From Rhodococcus pseudokoreensis (GTDB taxonomy: Bacteria; Actinomycetota; Actinomycetes; Mycobacteriales; Mycobacteriaceae): DNA of 64,000 nt. This document shows positions 25,946 to 35,615 of this stretch, piece by piece. The position numbers were made by a program, and so were the translations under genes. Location: positions 7,068,001-7,132,000 of the forward strand of contig NZ_CP070619.1 of the NCBI RefSeq assembly GCF_017068395.1, written 5' to 3'. How positions within the stretch are numbered: the first letter of the stretch is position 1; each line of letters starts with the position of its first letter. The notes under the pieces were generated by a model. The model had not been told where the DNA came from, searched no databases, and worked only from the letters and a program-made list of their open reading frames with translations.

Positions 25946-28648
25946 ATGAGCGTGTTGACGGTGTTCCTGGCGGCGGACGGTCCGGCGCAGGGTGTGCGGG
26001 ACGTGCTCCGGGATCTGTCCGCGGCCGGGCTGGTGTCGCCGTTCCTGTGGATCGACGACACCGCGGTGGCCGCCGACAACACCCGCCTGCGCGCGCTGGA
26101 AACCACGGCCGGTGCCGACACGTCGGTGGTCCTGCAGGACGTGCTGGCGTCGCGGCGCATCGACCGGGTGCGGATCTGCGTGCTCGTCGCCGGCACCGCA
26201 CAGGTCGATCCGGAGTCGGTGCGGTTCGTCTCCGAGCTGCTCACGTCCAACTCCGGCGGCGCGCGGTCCAGCCGGCTCCGACTGCTGGTGCGCCGCCCCG
26301 GGGACGCGGACGCGGGCGTCACCACCCTGGCCGGCTGGCACAACCTGCTCATCGCCCCCGAGGACTCCCGCGGCCCGGGCATGGGACACGAATCGCTGGC
26401 GCCGACAGCCGATCCCCTCGCCGTCGGGCGGCACGCCGCCCCGGTGATCGCCGGTGTGACCGGGCTGTGGAACGACGCGCAGCACGCCCCGTTCGACGAC
26501 GAACCGGTGCTCCCCGGCAACGCGCTGCGGGTGGTGCGGTCCTACTACCGGCGCCTGGACACGGCGCGCGCCGAGCACGACCTCCGCTCGGAGCTGCTCG
26601 ACTTCGGCGGGCTGATGCCGTTGCCGCACGACGCCGGCACCAACGTGCTGTATGCCGACGACGTCGCGGCGGCGACGTCGACGATGGCACGCGCGTTGTG
26701 GCGCAAACACAGTGCGCTGCTCAGCGGTGAACGCGCGGAGGCACCCGGCGCGGTCGAGCCGCGCACCATCCGGTTCGTGCAGGCCCTACGGATGTTCTTC
26801 TCCTTCCTGTTCGCGGTGCTGCGGAACGCACCGGCCCAGTGGGTCGCGCGGGTGGCCAACCGGGCGTCGGCGTCGGTGGCGTCGGCCACCCAGACCACCC
26901 TGTTCGGATCCACCCGCGGTGCCTACCGGGTCGTCGTGGGCGGCGTTGACGCGGACGGACACAAGGTCGCGTGGACCGACTACGAGAGGGCGTCCAAGCA
27001 GATCGGCGCGATGCTCGACGCGGCCGGCGCCACCCCGCAGCCGGTGACCCCGGACCTGTCGGCGCTGTGGCGCGACTACGCCCGCGCCGCCCTCACCCTG
27101 TCGGACGCCAGTGAGCGTTCCGCCGGTCTGCCGCCGGTGCAGGTGGGCGCCCACCGGGCGATCCTGCGGACGGCGTCGGACGTGGTTCCCGGCCCGGGCG
27201 ACCGGTTCACGGACATCCCCGGAATGGTGTCGGCCACGCTGAGCCTGCACGCCGTGGAGCCGGCGGACATTCTCGGGGTGACGGAAACCCGGGACCGTCT
27301 GCGGGAATTGGAGCAGGACCCGACGATCGGTCTCGACGCCCGGCGGACGAGTTCCGCCCTCGGTGTGTGGTGGAGCCGGAAGCAGCGCAGTTTCGCAGTG
27401 TCGTTCGGGTCGATCCTGACGAGCCGCCTCGACGCCACCGTCAACGAGTCCCGGGTACTGCTCGAACGCCTCGACACGTCGGAGCAACGTCAGAACCTCG
27501 CCGAGGCCTGCGCGGAGCAGCAGGCGCACATGTTCCGTCGGGTGCGCATCGCGACCGTGGTCTTCCTCCTGCTCGCCGTCGCCGCCGGAGTGTTCGCGTG
27601 GCGCGAGATCATCTCCTGGTGGTGGGGTGGCCCGGCGATCGCCGTGTGCGTGCTGGCGTGGGCCGCGGTGGTGGCCATCGTGTGCCAGCGCACCCAGCAA
27701 TTCCTCGAACGGCTGCTGGTCGAGCGGGACGCGGCCGCGCGCGCCGACGCCGCGGATCGGGCCAATCTGCGTGTCGCGCTGCGGGAGATCGAGCACCTCA
27801 CCGGGGCCTACCGGCAGTTCCTGTCGTGGAGCCGTGCCCTCGGCGCGTTCCTGGCCGAGCCGCTCGGCGTCAGTGCGCAGACGCGAACGTCGTCGCGCAC
27901 CGTCGGGTGGGGGTTGCCCCGGCACACCGCGATCGCGTCCGGGACACCCAGCACCGGCCAGGTGGAACGGGTGGCCGGGGCCCTGCGCCGCGACCTGTTC
28001 ACGGTCGGGTGGCTGACCGACCCCTGGGACACCGTGCTCGGCTCGGCAGGCGCCGCGCTCGGCTCCGCGGGCCACGACATCGACCGGGACCCGGGGCTGC
28101 TGGCCGCGAAACCCGGCGCCGGCTCCGGTTCGGCGCTGGACGAGTGGTCGCAACGGTTCGACCAGGGCACGGTCCGGGCGACCGGCGCCGCCGTGCTGTG
28201 GCAGCGGGCTCTCGCCGAATTGACCGGAACCCGAGAGGAACTCGTCCACGGCCTGCTCGAGACCGTCGAGTACTTCGACGGGGGAGCGGCGCGGCGGGTC
28301 GGGGTCGACGAGTTCGTCGCCGGAATCGGCACCGAGTCGGACGGGGTCGCGTTCTTCGACCGGTCGATCTTCAGCGACACGGCGTCGACCAAGGGGCTGT
28401 CCGCCGTGTCGGGCGAGACGGTGACCCGCGTGCGCGTCGGTTGCGGGCTCGTGGCCGTCACCACCCAGTACACCGACGGACTGTCGGACGAGGATCTGCG
28501 CGCGACCCACGTTCGCCGCGCCGACCCGGTGGAGATGCAGCGGATCCCCGAATTCGAATTGCGTCCGGCCAGGCAGACTTCGACCGCCGCCGACGCTGCC
28601 GTGCGAACCGCATTCGTCGTCCCGGTCGTCGACGGCCTCAACTTCTGA
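25946..28648 (+). CDS. Large two-TM protein of the GTPase operon
   Basis: A 900-residue protein starting one base after the upstream stop. The N-terminal 150 residues look like a Rossmann-type alpha/beta domain (SVLTVFLAADGPAQ, VRICVLVAG). Two transmembrane helices lie near 535-553 (IATVVFLLLAVAAGVFAW) and 562-583 (GPAIAVCVLAWAAVVAIV), leaving two large cytosolic parts if the helices form a hairpin. Residues 590-620 are charged and may form a coiled coil. I recognise no enzyme motif. It probably anchors the complex to the membrane. Confidence 0.75.
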   Translation: MSVLTVFLAADGPAQGVRDVLRDLSAAGLVSPFLWIDDTAVAADNTRLRALETTAGADTSVVLQDVLASRRIDRVRICVLVAGTAQVDPESVRFVSELLTSNSGGARSSRLRLLVRRPGDADAGVTTLAGWHNLLIAPEDSRGPGMGHESLAPTADPLAVGRHAAPVIAGVTGLWNDAQHAPFDDEPVLPGNALRVVRSYYRRLDTARAEHDLRSELLDFGGLMPLPHDAGTNVLYADDVAAATSTMARALWRKHSALLSGERAEAPGAVEPRTIRFVQALRMFFSFLFAVLRNAPAQWVARVANRASASVASATQTTLFGSTRGAYRVVVGGVDADGHKVAWTDYERASKQIGAMLDAAGATPQPVTPDLSALWRDYARAALTLSDASERSAGLPPVQVGAHRAILRTASDVVPGPGDRFTDIPGMVSATLSLHAVEPADILGVTETRDRLRELEQDPTIGLDARRTSSALGVWWSRKQRSFAVSFGSILTSRLDATVNESRVLLERLDTSEQRQNLAEACAEQQAHMFRRVRIATVVFLLLAVAAGVFAWREIISWWWGGPAIAVCVLAWAAVVAIVCQRTQQFLERLLVERDAAARADAADRANLRVALREIEHLTGAYRQFLSWSRALGAFLAEPLGVSAQTRTSSRTVGWGLPRHTAIASGTPSTGQVERVAGALRRDLFTVGWLTDPWDTVLGSAGAALGSAGHDIDRDPGLLAAKPGAGSGSALDEWSQRFDQGTVRATGAAVLWQRALAELTGTREELVHGLLETVEYFDGGAARRVGVDEFVAGIGTESDGVAFFDRSIFSDTASTKGLSAVSGETVTRVRVGCGLVAVTTQYTDGLSDEDLRATHVRRADPVEMQRIPEFELRPARQTSTAADAAVRTAFVVPVVDGLNF

Positions 28649-28662
28649 AAGCGAGTGGAACC

Positions 28663-30669
28663 GTGACCGAGGTTGCCTCCCCAGCAGTGTCCGATGGTGC
28701 CCTCGCGGCATTGCAGCAATGGCGACAGCAGCAGATCGACGACGGCAGGCTGCGCCCCGGCGTGGTCAAGGACACGCATCTGCAGCAGATCCTCCGATCG
28801 AACCGGCGCACCGCCGAGGAGATCGAACCGATGCTGCCCCGGCAGGCGAAGCCGTTCGTCGACGACGTCGTCGACGTGCTGTCGTCCGCGCCGGCCGCGG
28901 CGACCACCCGCGCGCCCGCACCCACCGCACCCGCCGCGCCGACGCCGGTCACCGAACCCGCACCGGGCAGCGAGCACGTGATCTCGCTCCGCACCGAGGA
29001 CTTCTGCGAATTCCTGCACGCCGACTCGGATCACCCCGTCGGAGCGGTGACGATCAGCACCGAACCCACCGGCGGTCACCTGCTCGAGTGGGAGCCCATG
29101 CAGGCGCAGGCGGGGCAGACGGTGCTCTACCGCGTCGTGTCCGGCGAGAACCATCGCGCCTACAAGCCCGAGGCCGGCCGGCTCGTCGGCGTCACGCGCG
29201 GCACCCTCCTCGTCGACACCGAACCCCCGGCCGCCGCGGTGCGGCACCTGCAGGTCTGGTGCCATGTCGGACGCGACGAGCGGGACGCCGTCCGACGGCA
29301 GCCCGTCCTCATCGCGGAAGGTCACATCCTCAGTCCGGTCACCGAATTCATCGTGATGGAGGACGAGGGGGCCGTCATCGGCCAGTGGAGTGCGTGGCCC
29401 ACGGTCACCACCGTGCGGGTGCTCCGCATCCCGCTCGACGGCAGTGTCCGCGTCGACAACGACCAGCGGCACCGCATCCTCGCCGACCAGGCCAACCTCG
29501 GCGGGTTCGTCGACCGCGACGCCCGGCGCGGGCAGCGCTACCTCTACCGCGCGATCTGCGAGGTGGAGGTGGACGGGCACACCCGGCTGTCGGCGGTCGC
29601 GCAGGCCGAGATCGCGGTATCGGCGGTGCTCGAAGAGGTCGAGGATCTGCACGTCACCACGCACGGCGACAGCGACAACCTGCGGTTCGACCTGCAGTGG
29701 ACGCCACCCGGCATCGGCGCCGTGATGCTGTACCGGACGGAATCGGCGCCGCGGGCCGGTCTCGACGGCGCGGTGCTCGCCGCCGACGCGCTGGAACTGT
29801 CGGGGGGACTTCCCGGTTCCGCGCGGCTGGTGCACCCGGCCGTCGCGGGCGAGGACGGCACGCACCGGATGACGGACGTGTCGTGGCCGCGCGGGTGGGT
29901 GCGTGCGTATTTCACCCCGGTGACGTCGCTGGACGGGCAGGTTCAGGTGGGGCGCACGTTCATCGCGACGCGTCCGCTGCCGCCGCTGCGGGACGTCCGG
30001 ATCGTCGAACGCTGCTCCGAGCAGGTGCTCACGTTTCCGTGGCCGGAGGGTGCGGCGTCGGTGTCCGTGTACCTCAGTGCACCGGAGATTTCCGCCGAGC
30101 ACGCCATCGAGCAGCGGCCGATGGCCGAGATCTCCCGCTCGACGTACGACCGCGACGGCGGACTGCATCTGCCCGAACCGCTGCCCCCGCGGGGGTGTTC
30201 CGTCCACGTCGTCCCCGTCGCCTACACCGCGGGTGAACCGATCGTCGGAATCCCGGCCACCGTCGAGTACCCCGGCCTGCTGCGCATCGAGTACCGGCTG
30301 GAGACGAAGCGGTCGCCGACCGGAAACGCCGCCACCGCCGTCATCCGGCTCGCATCCGAACTGGAGTTGCCGACGGCACCACCGTTCGTCGTCGTGTTCA
30401 ACGCCGGGCGGCTGCCGCTCAGCGCCCGCGACGGCGAGCCGCTCGAGGTCCGCGGCGACGGCCAGACCACGGCCGGGGCCCGCAGCTTCCACCCGCGCGG
30501 TCTGCGCAAGGAATTCGGGCAGCCCTGGACGGCCGACGTGTCCGGCAGGGTGGGATTCCTGCGCGTCTTCGCCGATGTGCGGCCGGAGACCAACCGGACG
30601 CTCGCGCTGATCGATCCGCCGGTCGATCAGCTGCGCCTGCTCGATCTTCCGCCCGGACCGGTGGAATGA
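28663..30669 (+). CDS. Adaptor protein with helical N-domain and Fn3-like segments
   Basis: A 668-residue protein starting GTG at 28663. The first 65 residues form a compact helical domain (ALAALQQWRQQQIDDGRLRP, then VVKDTHLQQILRSNRRTAEE) of a type I associate with GTPase-linked adaptor domains. A Pro/Ala linker follows (about 80-105), then repeated beta-rich segments with Fn3-like phrases such as LQWTPPGIGAVMLYR. No signal peptide or TM helix is present, so it should be cytosolic. Its stop overlaps the start of the GAP1-like gene as ATGA. It may link the GTPase to the GAP1-like protein. Confidence 0.72.
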   Translation: MTEVASPAVSDGALAALQQWRQQQIDDGRLRPGVVKDTHLQQILRSNRRTAEEIEPMLPRQAKPFVDDVVDVLSSAPAAATTRAPAPTAPAAPTPVTEPAPGSEHVISLRTEDFCEFLHADSDHPVGAVTISTEPTGGHLLEWEPMQAQAGQTVLYRVVSGENHRAYKPEAGRLVGVTRGTLLVDTEPPAAAVRHLQVWCHVGRDERDAVRRQPVLIAEGHILSPVTEFIVMEDEGAVIGQWSAWPTVTTVRVLRIPLDGSVRVDNDQRHRILADQANLGGFVDRDARRGQRYLYRAICEVEVDGHTRLSAVAQAEIAVSAVLEEVEDLHVTTHGDSDNLRFDLQWTPPGIGAVMLYRTESAPRAGLDGAVLAADALELSGGLPGSARLVHPAVAGEDGTHRMTDVSWPRGWVRAYFTPVTSLDGQVQVGRTFIATRPLPPLRDVRIVERCSEQVLTFPWPEGAASVSVYLSAPEISAEHAIEQRPMAEISRSTYDRDGGLHLPEPLPPRGCSVHVVPVAYTAGEPIVGIPATVEYPGLLRIEYRLETKRSPTGNAATAVIRLASELELPTAPPFVVVFNAGRLPLSARDGEPLEVRGDGQTTAGARSFHPRGLRKEFGQPWTADVSGRVGFLRVFADVRPETNRTLALIDPPVDQLRLLDLPPGPVE

Positions 30670-33410
30670 GCGCACCGCAGCAGGCACCCGGACCGCCGCG
30701 GTTCGGTCAACTCACCTACACGTCGTTCGACGCCCCCGACCGGGGCCGGGCGGGCGGCGGCTGGCAGGTCAAGGACGTCAGCGACGGCGTCAGTGCTGCC
30801 GAGCAGGAGTTCATGCGCGCCGGTGTCGCGACCCGATTCGACTCGCCGCAGGCGCTCCCGCAGTTCCCCACCCCGGCCGACATCGCGGCACGACCGCGGC
30901 GCCTGGTGTATGCGCCGACCGAGACCGGCGGCTGCTACTGGCACACGGTGCCCGCCGGCGCCGACGCGTCGGGGCGGCCCGGCAACGTCTTCGCGCACGT
31001 CGTCCTCGACCGCGCGCCGGACACGGCCGTCCGGCCCATCGAACGGTGGGGTTCACCCGACTGGCTGGCCCCGTACGGCGCGGACGCGGTCGCCGCCGCC
31101 GAACTCCCCGGCAGCGCACCGGCCCCGGCCGGAATGATCGATCGCGCAGCAGTTCTGGACTTTCTGCTCGATCCCGGCACGTGGCGCGTCGGTGTGCTGG
31201 GTCTGTTGCTGGACGCGGTGGACCAGGCGATGCACGGTGGCCCCGGTGTCGTGCTGGGGTGCGCCGACGCGGAGAACGCGGCCCGGTGGATCGGTGCGGT
31301 CTCCCATTTCATGCCGCCCGGTGCGGCGCAGACATTCGGCTGGTCGACCTTCGACCGCAGCTCGACCGTCGTCGACACCCTGTCCCGGGGCGTGCACCTG
31401 GCCTGCGTGCCGGCCCGCGACGCCGTCGACGCGCTGGACGGCTGCGTCGTCCTCGGCGAGACCGACACCCCCGACCTCGGCGAATGGGGCGGGGAACCGC
31501 ACCGGACCGCGACGGGGCAGCTGGTGCCCGTCACGGCGTGGTCGGTGCTCGCGCAGACCGTGCTCGTCGATCCCGGCAGCGCCCGACGCGCACTCGACCA
31601 CCAGGACACCCTGGCCGCCGCAGTCGGGGACCGCGACCTCGCCGGTGCCTGGCCGCTCGCCATGGCCGTGCTCTCGAATCCCGAACTGCACGACGCCCTG
31701 CCCGAGGCCACGGCCGTCGTGCTCACACAGTCGCCGGACACGCTGTCCGCGTTCCCCGACGAGCTGGCGGTCGTCGCGCATGTGGTGGACGAGCACCTGC
31801 CCGGAACCATGAGCGAGGCGTGGCACGTGGTCGCTGACTGGCAGCACGGCGGCCGGCCGGCACCGGTGGTCTGGGACGTGGCCGGACGGGTTCTCACGTA
31901 TCGGGCCCTCGCCGACCGGGATTGGATCCGAGCCTCGGGCCCGGCGGAGTTTGCGCTGTTTGCCACCTGGCCAGCTTCGGAGGATCTGCAGCGGGCAGCC
32001 GAGAAGGCCCTGTCGGCGCTCGTGACCACCCTGGCGGCCGATCCCGCCGCGACCGCGCACGATGCGGTGAAGACACTCGACCTGCTCCTGCACGCACACC
32101 TTCTCGGCGACTCCGGGCGCGACCTCGCCGCCGAGCTGCTCGACCGCGTCGTCGTCCCGGTCCTGTGTGATCACGAGACGGGCCCCGCACTGGTCGCTGG
32201 ACTCGGTGCCGTCGGAACCGACACCTGCCGTCTGCTGCAGTCGGCCGTGGTCGGTCACCCCGATTTCGCCGGGCGCCCGCTCGGTGCCCGGCTCGCGCCC
32301 GACGTTCTGCGCTGGCTCGTCGACGAGGTCCGGGTGCCGACCGCCGAGGACCTGACCGCGGCGCCGTCACGCTGCGCCGAACCGCTGTGCGCCATCGTCG
32401 CCGACGCGGTGTTCTCGGTGGTCAAGAGCGGCACCGCGGTTCACCGGAAGGCGTGGGAAGGCTATGCGTCGCTGGCCCTGTGGCGTGTGATCTACGAAGC
32501 GAGCGCGGGCGGCTGGGCGCCCAGCGATGTCGATGCGCTCGTCGACGCGTACCTCTGGACGGTCGCGCAGTGGTGCGAACTCGTCGGCGCGTTCCCCGAT
32601 CACGTCGCACCGCGATTCCTGTTGCCGGTTCTCGTGCTCGAGCAGTGGGGATCGGAGGTGGAGATGATCGTCAAGCACCTCGACGCGAACCGAGGCGGTG
32701 CTTCGGTGGTCTCCGGCGCCGCGCACCCCGTCGACGCTCTGGCGGTGTCGTGGGCGCTCATCCGGGCGCAGGATCAGTGGGACCGGATCGACGACCCGAG
32801 GCTCCGGCGCGCGCTGGAACGGCACGGCTGGCCGGTGCTGAAGGACTACGGCGACGCCTGCCCGGCGCAGCTTCCGCACGATCTCCTCGTCCGCCTTGCC
32901 GTGGTCGCGGTGGCCGGGTTCCAGTTCTTCCCGCCGCACAACGGCACCTACATGCCGACGATGCCCGCGAGTCACGTCGACGCCTTGGCGCGTGCGGTGG
33001 ATCAGGACTCGGATTTCGCGGTCACCGCCTTGGTCGATCTCGTGCGCAGCGGTGCCCTCAACGAGCACTGGGTGATCCGGTCGGCGGTGCTCAGCTCGCC
33101 GGCGGCCCCGCACATCGAATCGGTGCTGAACCGCGACGACCTGCTCTGCCGACTCCAGGTCGGGCCTGCGCAGGCGCGACGGTCGCTGCTCGAGCAGGTC
33201 GCTTCGATCGTCATGGGGGACGGTGACTACCGCGGTCCCGTCGGCACCTTCGAGGTGTCGGCCTCGCTGCGCGCCGAGATGCGGGAACGGCACGACGTCG
33301 CCGATCGATTCCGGGCCGGGGACGCGTATGCGCGGTTCGCGTCGACTTGGCTCGAGGACGTCGAATCAGGGTTCGTGCTGCTCGCTCACGAACGGTCGGG
33401 TCGGCGATGA
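30666..33410 (+). CDS. GTPase-associated protein 1-like (GAP1)
   Basis: A 914-residue cytosolic protein. The N-terminal domain (about 1-135) begins RFGQLTYTSFDAP and has RRLVYAPTETGGCYWHTVPA and ASGRPGNVFAHVVLD, which match my memory of the GAP1 N-terminal domain of GTPase-associated conflict systems. A middle region (about 150-330) contains MHGGPGVVLGCADAENAARW, and the rest is helical. No catalytic motif is seen. The family was defined by gene neighbourhoods with P-loop GTPases, and such a GTPase is encoded two genes downstream. It overlaps the upstream stop by four bases. Confidence 0.8.
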   Translation: MSAPQQAPGPPRFGQLTYTSFDAPDRGRAGGGWQVKDVSDGVSAAEQEFMRAGVATRFDSPQALPQFPTPADIAARPRRLVYAPTETGGCYWHTVPAGADASGRPGNVFAHVVLDRAPDTAVRPIERWGSPDWLAPYGADAVAAAELPGSAPAPAGMIDRAAVLDFLLDPGTWRVGVLGLLLDAVDQAMHGGPGVVLGCADAENAARWIGAVSHFMPPGAAQTFGWSTFDRSSTVVDTLSRGVHLACVPARDAVDALDGCVVLGETDTPDLGEWGGEPHRTATGQLVPVTAWSVLAQTVLVDPGSARRALDHQDTLAAAVGDRDLAGAWPLAMAVLSNPELHDALPEATAVVLTQSPDTLSAFPDELAVVAHVVDEHLPGTMSEAWHVVADWQHGGRPAPVVWDVAGRVLTYRALADRDWIRASGPAEFALFATWPASEDLQRAAEKALSALVTTLAADPAATAHDAVKTLDLLLHAHLLGDSGRDLAAELLDRVVVPVLCDHETGPALVAGLGAVGTDTCRLLQSAVVGHPDFAGRPLGARLAPDVLRWLVDEVRVPTAEDLTAAPSRCAEPLCAIVADAVFSVVKSGTAVHRKAWEGYASLALWRVIYEASAGGWAPSDVDALVDAYLWTVAQWCELVGAFPDHVAPRFLLPVLVLEQWGSEVEMIVKHLDANRGGASVVSGAAHPVDALAVSWALIRAQDQWDRIDDPRLRRALERHGWPVLKDYGDACPAQLPHDLLVRLAVVAVAGFQFFPPHNGTYMPTMPASHVDALARAVDQDSDFAVTALVDLVRSGALNEHWVIRSAVLSSPAAPHIESVLNRDDLLCRLQVGPAQARRSLLEQVASIVMGDGDYRGPVGTFEVSASLRAEMRERHDVADRFRAGDAYARFASTWLEDVESGFVLLAHERSGRR

Positions 33411-33462
33411 GCGGGACGACAGTACGCATGCGCACCGCATGCAGGGGAAAGGGATCGAACTG

Positions 33463-34449
33463 ATGTCGGGATATGTGCTGAACGGTGCGGGCCGCGTCGA
33501 ACTGCCCAATCGGCCGCTCGCGGTCACCGTCGACGCGGTCACCACGGCCGTCGCGGTGCGCGCCACGCTGCCCGACGGCAGGCCGGCCGAACCGGCGCTG
33601 TATCCGCGCGTCGGGCTGCTGATCCTGCCGCGGGTCGACACCGAGATCGTGGTCGTGGCCCGGCCGGACGGCGAGTGCGCGGCCTTCCCGGACGGGACGG
33701 TGCTGCAGGTGACGATCGGCGTCGACAGCAGTCGCGACCTCGACTCCGAGCGCGCCGAGCTGACCCCCGTCGACGTGTCGGGGCTGCACCAGGTGGAGTT
33801 GGCGACGATCGCCCCGGCGGGGTCGAGGCTCGCGATCACGGCCCGCCGCACCGCCGTCGACGTGTCCCTCACCGACGTGGGTTCCCGTGCCCGGTCGGCC
33901 GCACGCAGCGCCCTCGCGCTCGACCGGCTGCCCGAACTGCGCCGCTTCGACGTGGAGGTCGACGTCGACACCACCATGTCGATGCTGTCTAGCATCGACG
34001 ACGGCAGCGTCCGCACGGTGATCGACGTGCTCTCCGGGGTCGCGGCCGTGGTGGGCACCCGCGAAGAGCTGGCGGTCCGGCTGATCGGCCACGCGGTGAC
34101 GACCCTGCCCGCCGCCGAACTGCGAGACGTCGCGAATCAGGTTCAGGCCGAGCTCGACTCGGCCGCCCTCGGGATGGGGTTCCGTTCGGCAGCCGTCGAC
34201 CGGACTGCGCGCGACACTCGCACCCTGGCGTTCACGGTGACCGATGCCGTGCCCGCCGACTGGGACGGTGCGTGCACCGACACCGTGATCCGCCACCTCG
34301 TGCTCGTCGGAGACACGGCCGAGAGTGGGCCCGGTGTCACCGCGGTGCCGCCCCGTGCGGCGCCCGAGCTGTCGAGTCTGTCTGTAGTGGTGACCTCGCT
34401 TCTGGCCGATGTGTCGGCGAGCTTGTTTTCGGAAGGCGTACGACGATGA
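33463..34449 (+). CDS. MIDAS/vWA-like protein of the GTPase operon
   Basis: A 328-residue protein with an AGGGGAAAGGG site upstream of ATG 33463. The N-terminal 100 residues are beta-rich. The C-terminal half starts with FDVEVDVDTTMSM, where Asp169, Thr171 and Ser173 form a MIDAS-like DxTxS pattern after a hydrophobic strand, as in vWA domains. Downstream strands (DTRTLAFTVTDAVPADW, RHLVLVGD) fit a Rossmann-like fold. No signal peptide or TM helix, so this would be the cytosolic counterpart of the exported vWA protein. Its stop overlaps the GTPase start (ATGA). Confidence 0.7.
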   Translation: MSGYVLNGAGRVELPNRPLAVTVDAVTTAVAVRATLPDGRPAEPALYPRVGLLILPRVDTEIVVVARPDGECAAFPDGTVLQVTIGVDSSRDLDSERAELTPVDVSGLHQVELATIAPAGSRLAITARRTAVDVSLTDVGSRARSAARSALALDRLPELRRFDVEVDVDTTMSMLSSIDDGSVRTVIDVLSGVAAVVGTREELAVRLIGHAVTTLPAAELRDVANQVQAELDSAALGMGFRSAAVDRTARDTRTLAFTVTDAVPADWDGACTDTVIRHLVLVGDTAESGPGVTAVPPRAAPELSSLSVVVTSLLADVSASLFSEGVRR

Positions 34450-35615
34450 CGAAGTGCCCGCGGTGTTTCACGGCCCTGACCGGTGACAGGTATGCGTGGA
34501 TGGCGGTTGCCCCGACGGACGTCGAGGTCGACGACGTCGCCACCAAATATCACGGCAGCCAGGTGCGGTCGGGGAAGGTCTTCGAACTCTTGCGTCCCGC
34601 CGACGCCGGCGACGACTGGGCCCCCGAGGACGACTACGCGACCGGCAAGGCCGGCGGGCCGGCCGTGGAGGTATGCCCGCAGTGCCACTTCCGGCTGCCC
34701 GCCGGGTGGCGTGACGGGCGCGCCGCGTGCATCGCGATGGCCGGTGCGCGCGCCACCGGAAAGACCGTGTACATAGCGGCTTTGGTGAAGACGCTGCAGC
34801 TGCTGGGAGAGCGGCTGAACCGGGTGGTGGAACCCGCCACCGGTGAGACCGAGGTGAATTTCCGTGAGCACTACGAGCGCCCGCTGTTCGAGGAGCGCGG
34901 CATTCTCGAGTCGACGCCGGCCTCGCACACCGGTAACCCGTATCAGCGGGAGCCGCTGATCTTCAGCCTCGGCCCGGGCCTGCGGGACGACACCCGGCAG
35001 TACCTCGTGATCCGGGATGTGGCGGGGGAGGACCTGGAGAACCCCGGCAACGTGGACGCGACGCACATGCAGTTCTTCGCGCAGGCCGACGGCGTGGTGT
35101 TCATGTTCGATCCGCTGAAGGTCGAATCGGTGCGGCAGCAGCTGCACGACCTGGTGCCGGCGCAGGAGCGCGTCGGCGGCGACCCGCGGTCGGTGCTGCG
35201 GACAGTCCTGTCGATCATCGGGACCGGGACCCCCAACCTGGCCGTGGTGCTGTCGAAGTTCGATGCGCTGCAAGCCCTCGAGCGGGTGGAGGGCAGCGAT
35301 TGGAGCGAGATCATGTCGCAGCGGGGCGCGGCATTCCTCCGCGACCCGAGTCTGCAGCGCGCCCCGTACCACGAGGTGGACGGGCAGCTGCTGCACGAAG
35401 AGGTGCGCAGCCTGCTCGACAAACTCGAGGCGCGGTCGATGGTGATGTCGGTGGACCAGCCGCCCGCCGGCAACGCCCTGCCGAGCCGGTTCTTCGCCGT
35501 CTCGGCACTGGGCGAATCGCCCGTCGGAGATCGACTCCACGACAGTGGGATCTCACCCTTCCGGTGCCTCGACCCCGTGCGATGGATCCTCGCGCAGCGG
35601 GGGGTGTGGGTGTAA
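34446..35615 (+). CDS. Zinc-ribbon P-loop GTPase, last gene of operon
   Basis: A 389-residue protein starting at the ATGA overlap. Two CxxC knuckles, CPRC (4-7) and CPQC (77-80), form a split zinc ribbon. The GTPase domain follows: P-loop GARATGKT (100-107), a switch II/Walker B DVAGE (191-195), and a base-recognition-like LSKFDAL (269-275), where SKFD replaces the usual NKxD. No signal or TM is seen. It is likely the NTP switch of the system, with the GAP1-like protein and adaptor as partners. No terminator was seen after it; the next 1.15 kb has no convincing gene. Confidence 0.85.
   Translation: MTKCPRCFTALTGDRYAWMAVAPTDVEVDDVATKYHGSQVRSGKVFELLRPADAGDDWAPEDDYATGKAGGPAVEVCPQCHFRLPAGWRDGRAACIAMAGARATGKTVYIAALVKTLQLLGERLNRVVEPATGETEVNFREHYERPLFEERGILESTPASHTGNPYQREPLIFSLGPGLRDDTRQYLVIRDVAGEDLENPGNVDATHMQFFAQADGVVFMFDPLKVESVRQQLHDLVPAQERVGGDPRSVLRTVLSIIGTGTPNLAVVLSKFDALQALERVEGSDWSEIMSQRGAAFLRDPSLQRAPYHEVDGQLLHEEVRSLLDKLEARSMVMSVDQPPAGNALPSRFFAVSALGESPVGDRLHDSGISPFRCLDPVRWILAQRGVWV

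Noticed and set aside
22732..26520. 1262-codon open frame on the minus strand
   Set aside because: It lies antisense to the tubulin-like gene and the start of the next gene, is Arg/His-rich with no domain, and is a typical shadow of GC-rich codon use.
27808..30687. 959-codon open frame on the minus strand
   Set aside because: Antisense to the adaptor gene and the end of the two-TM gene; no domain, no ribosome binding site.
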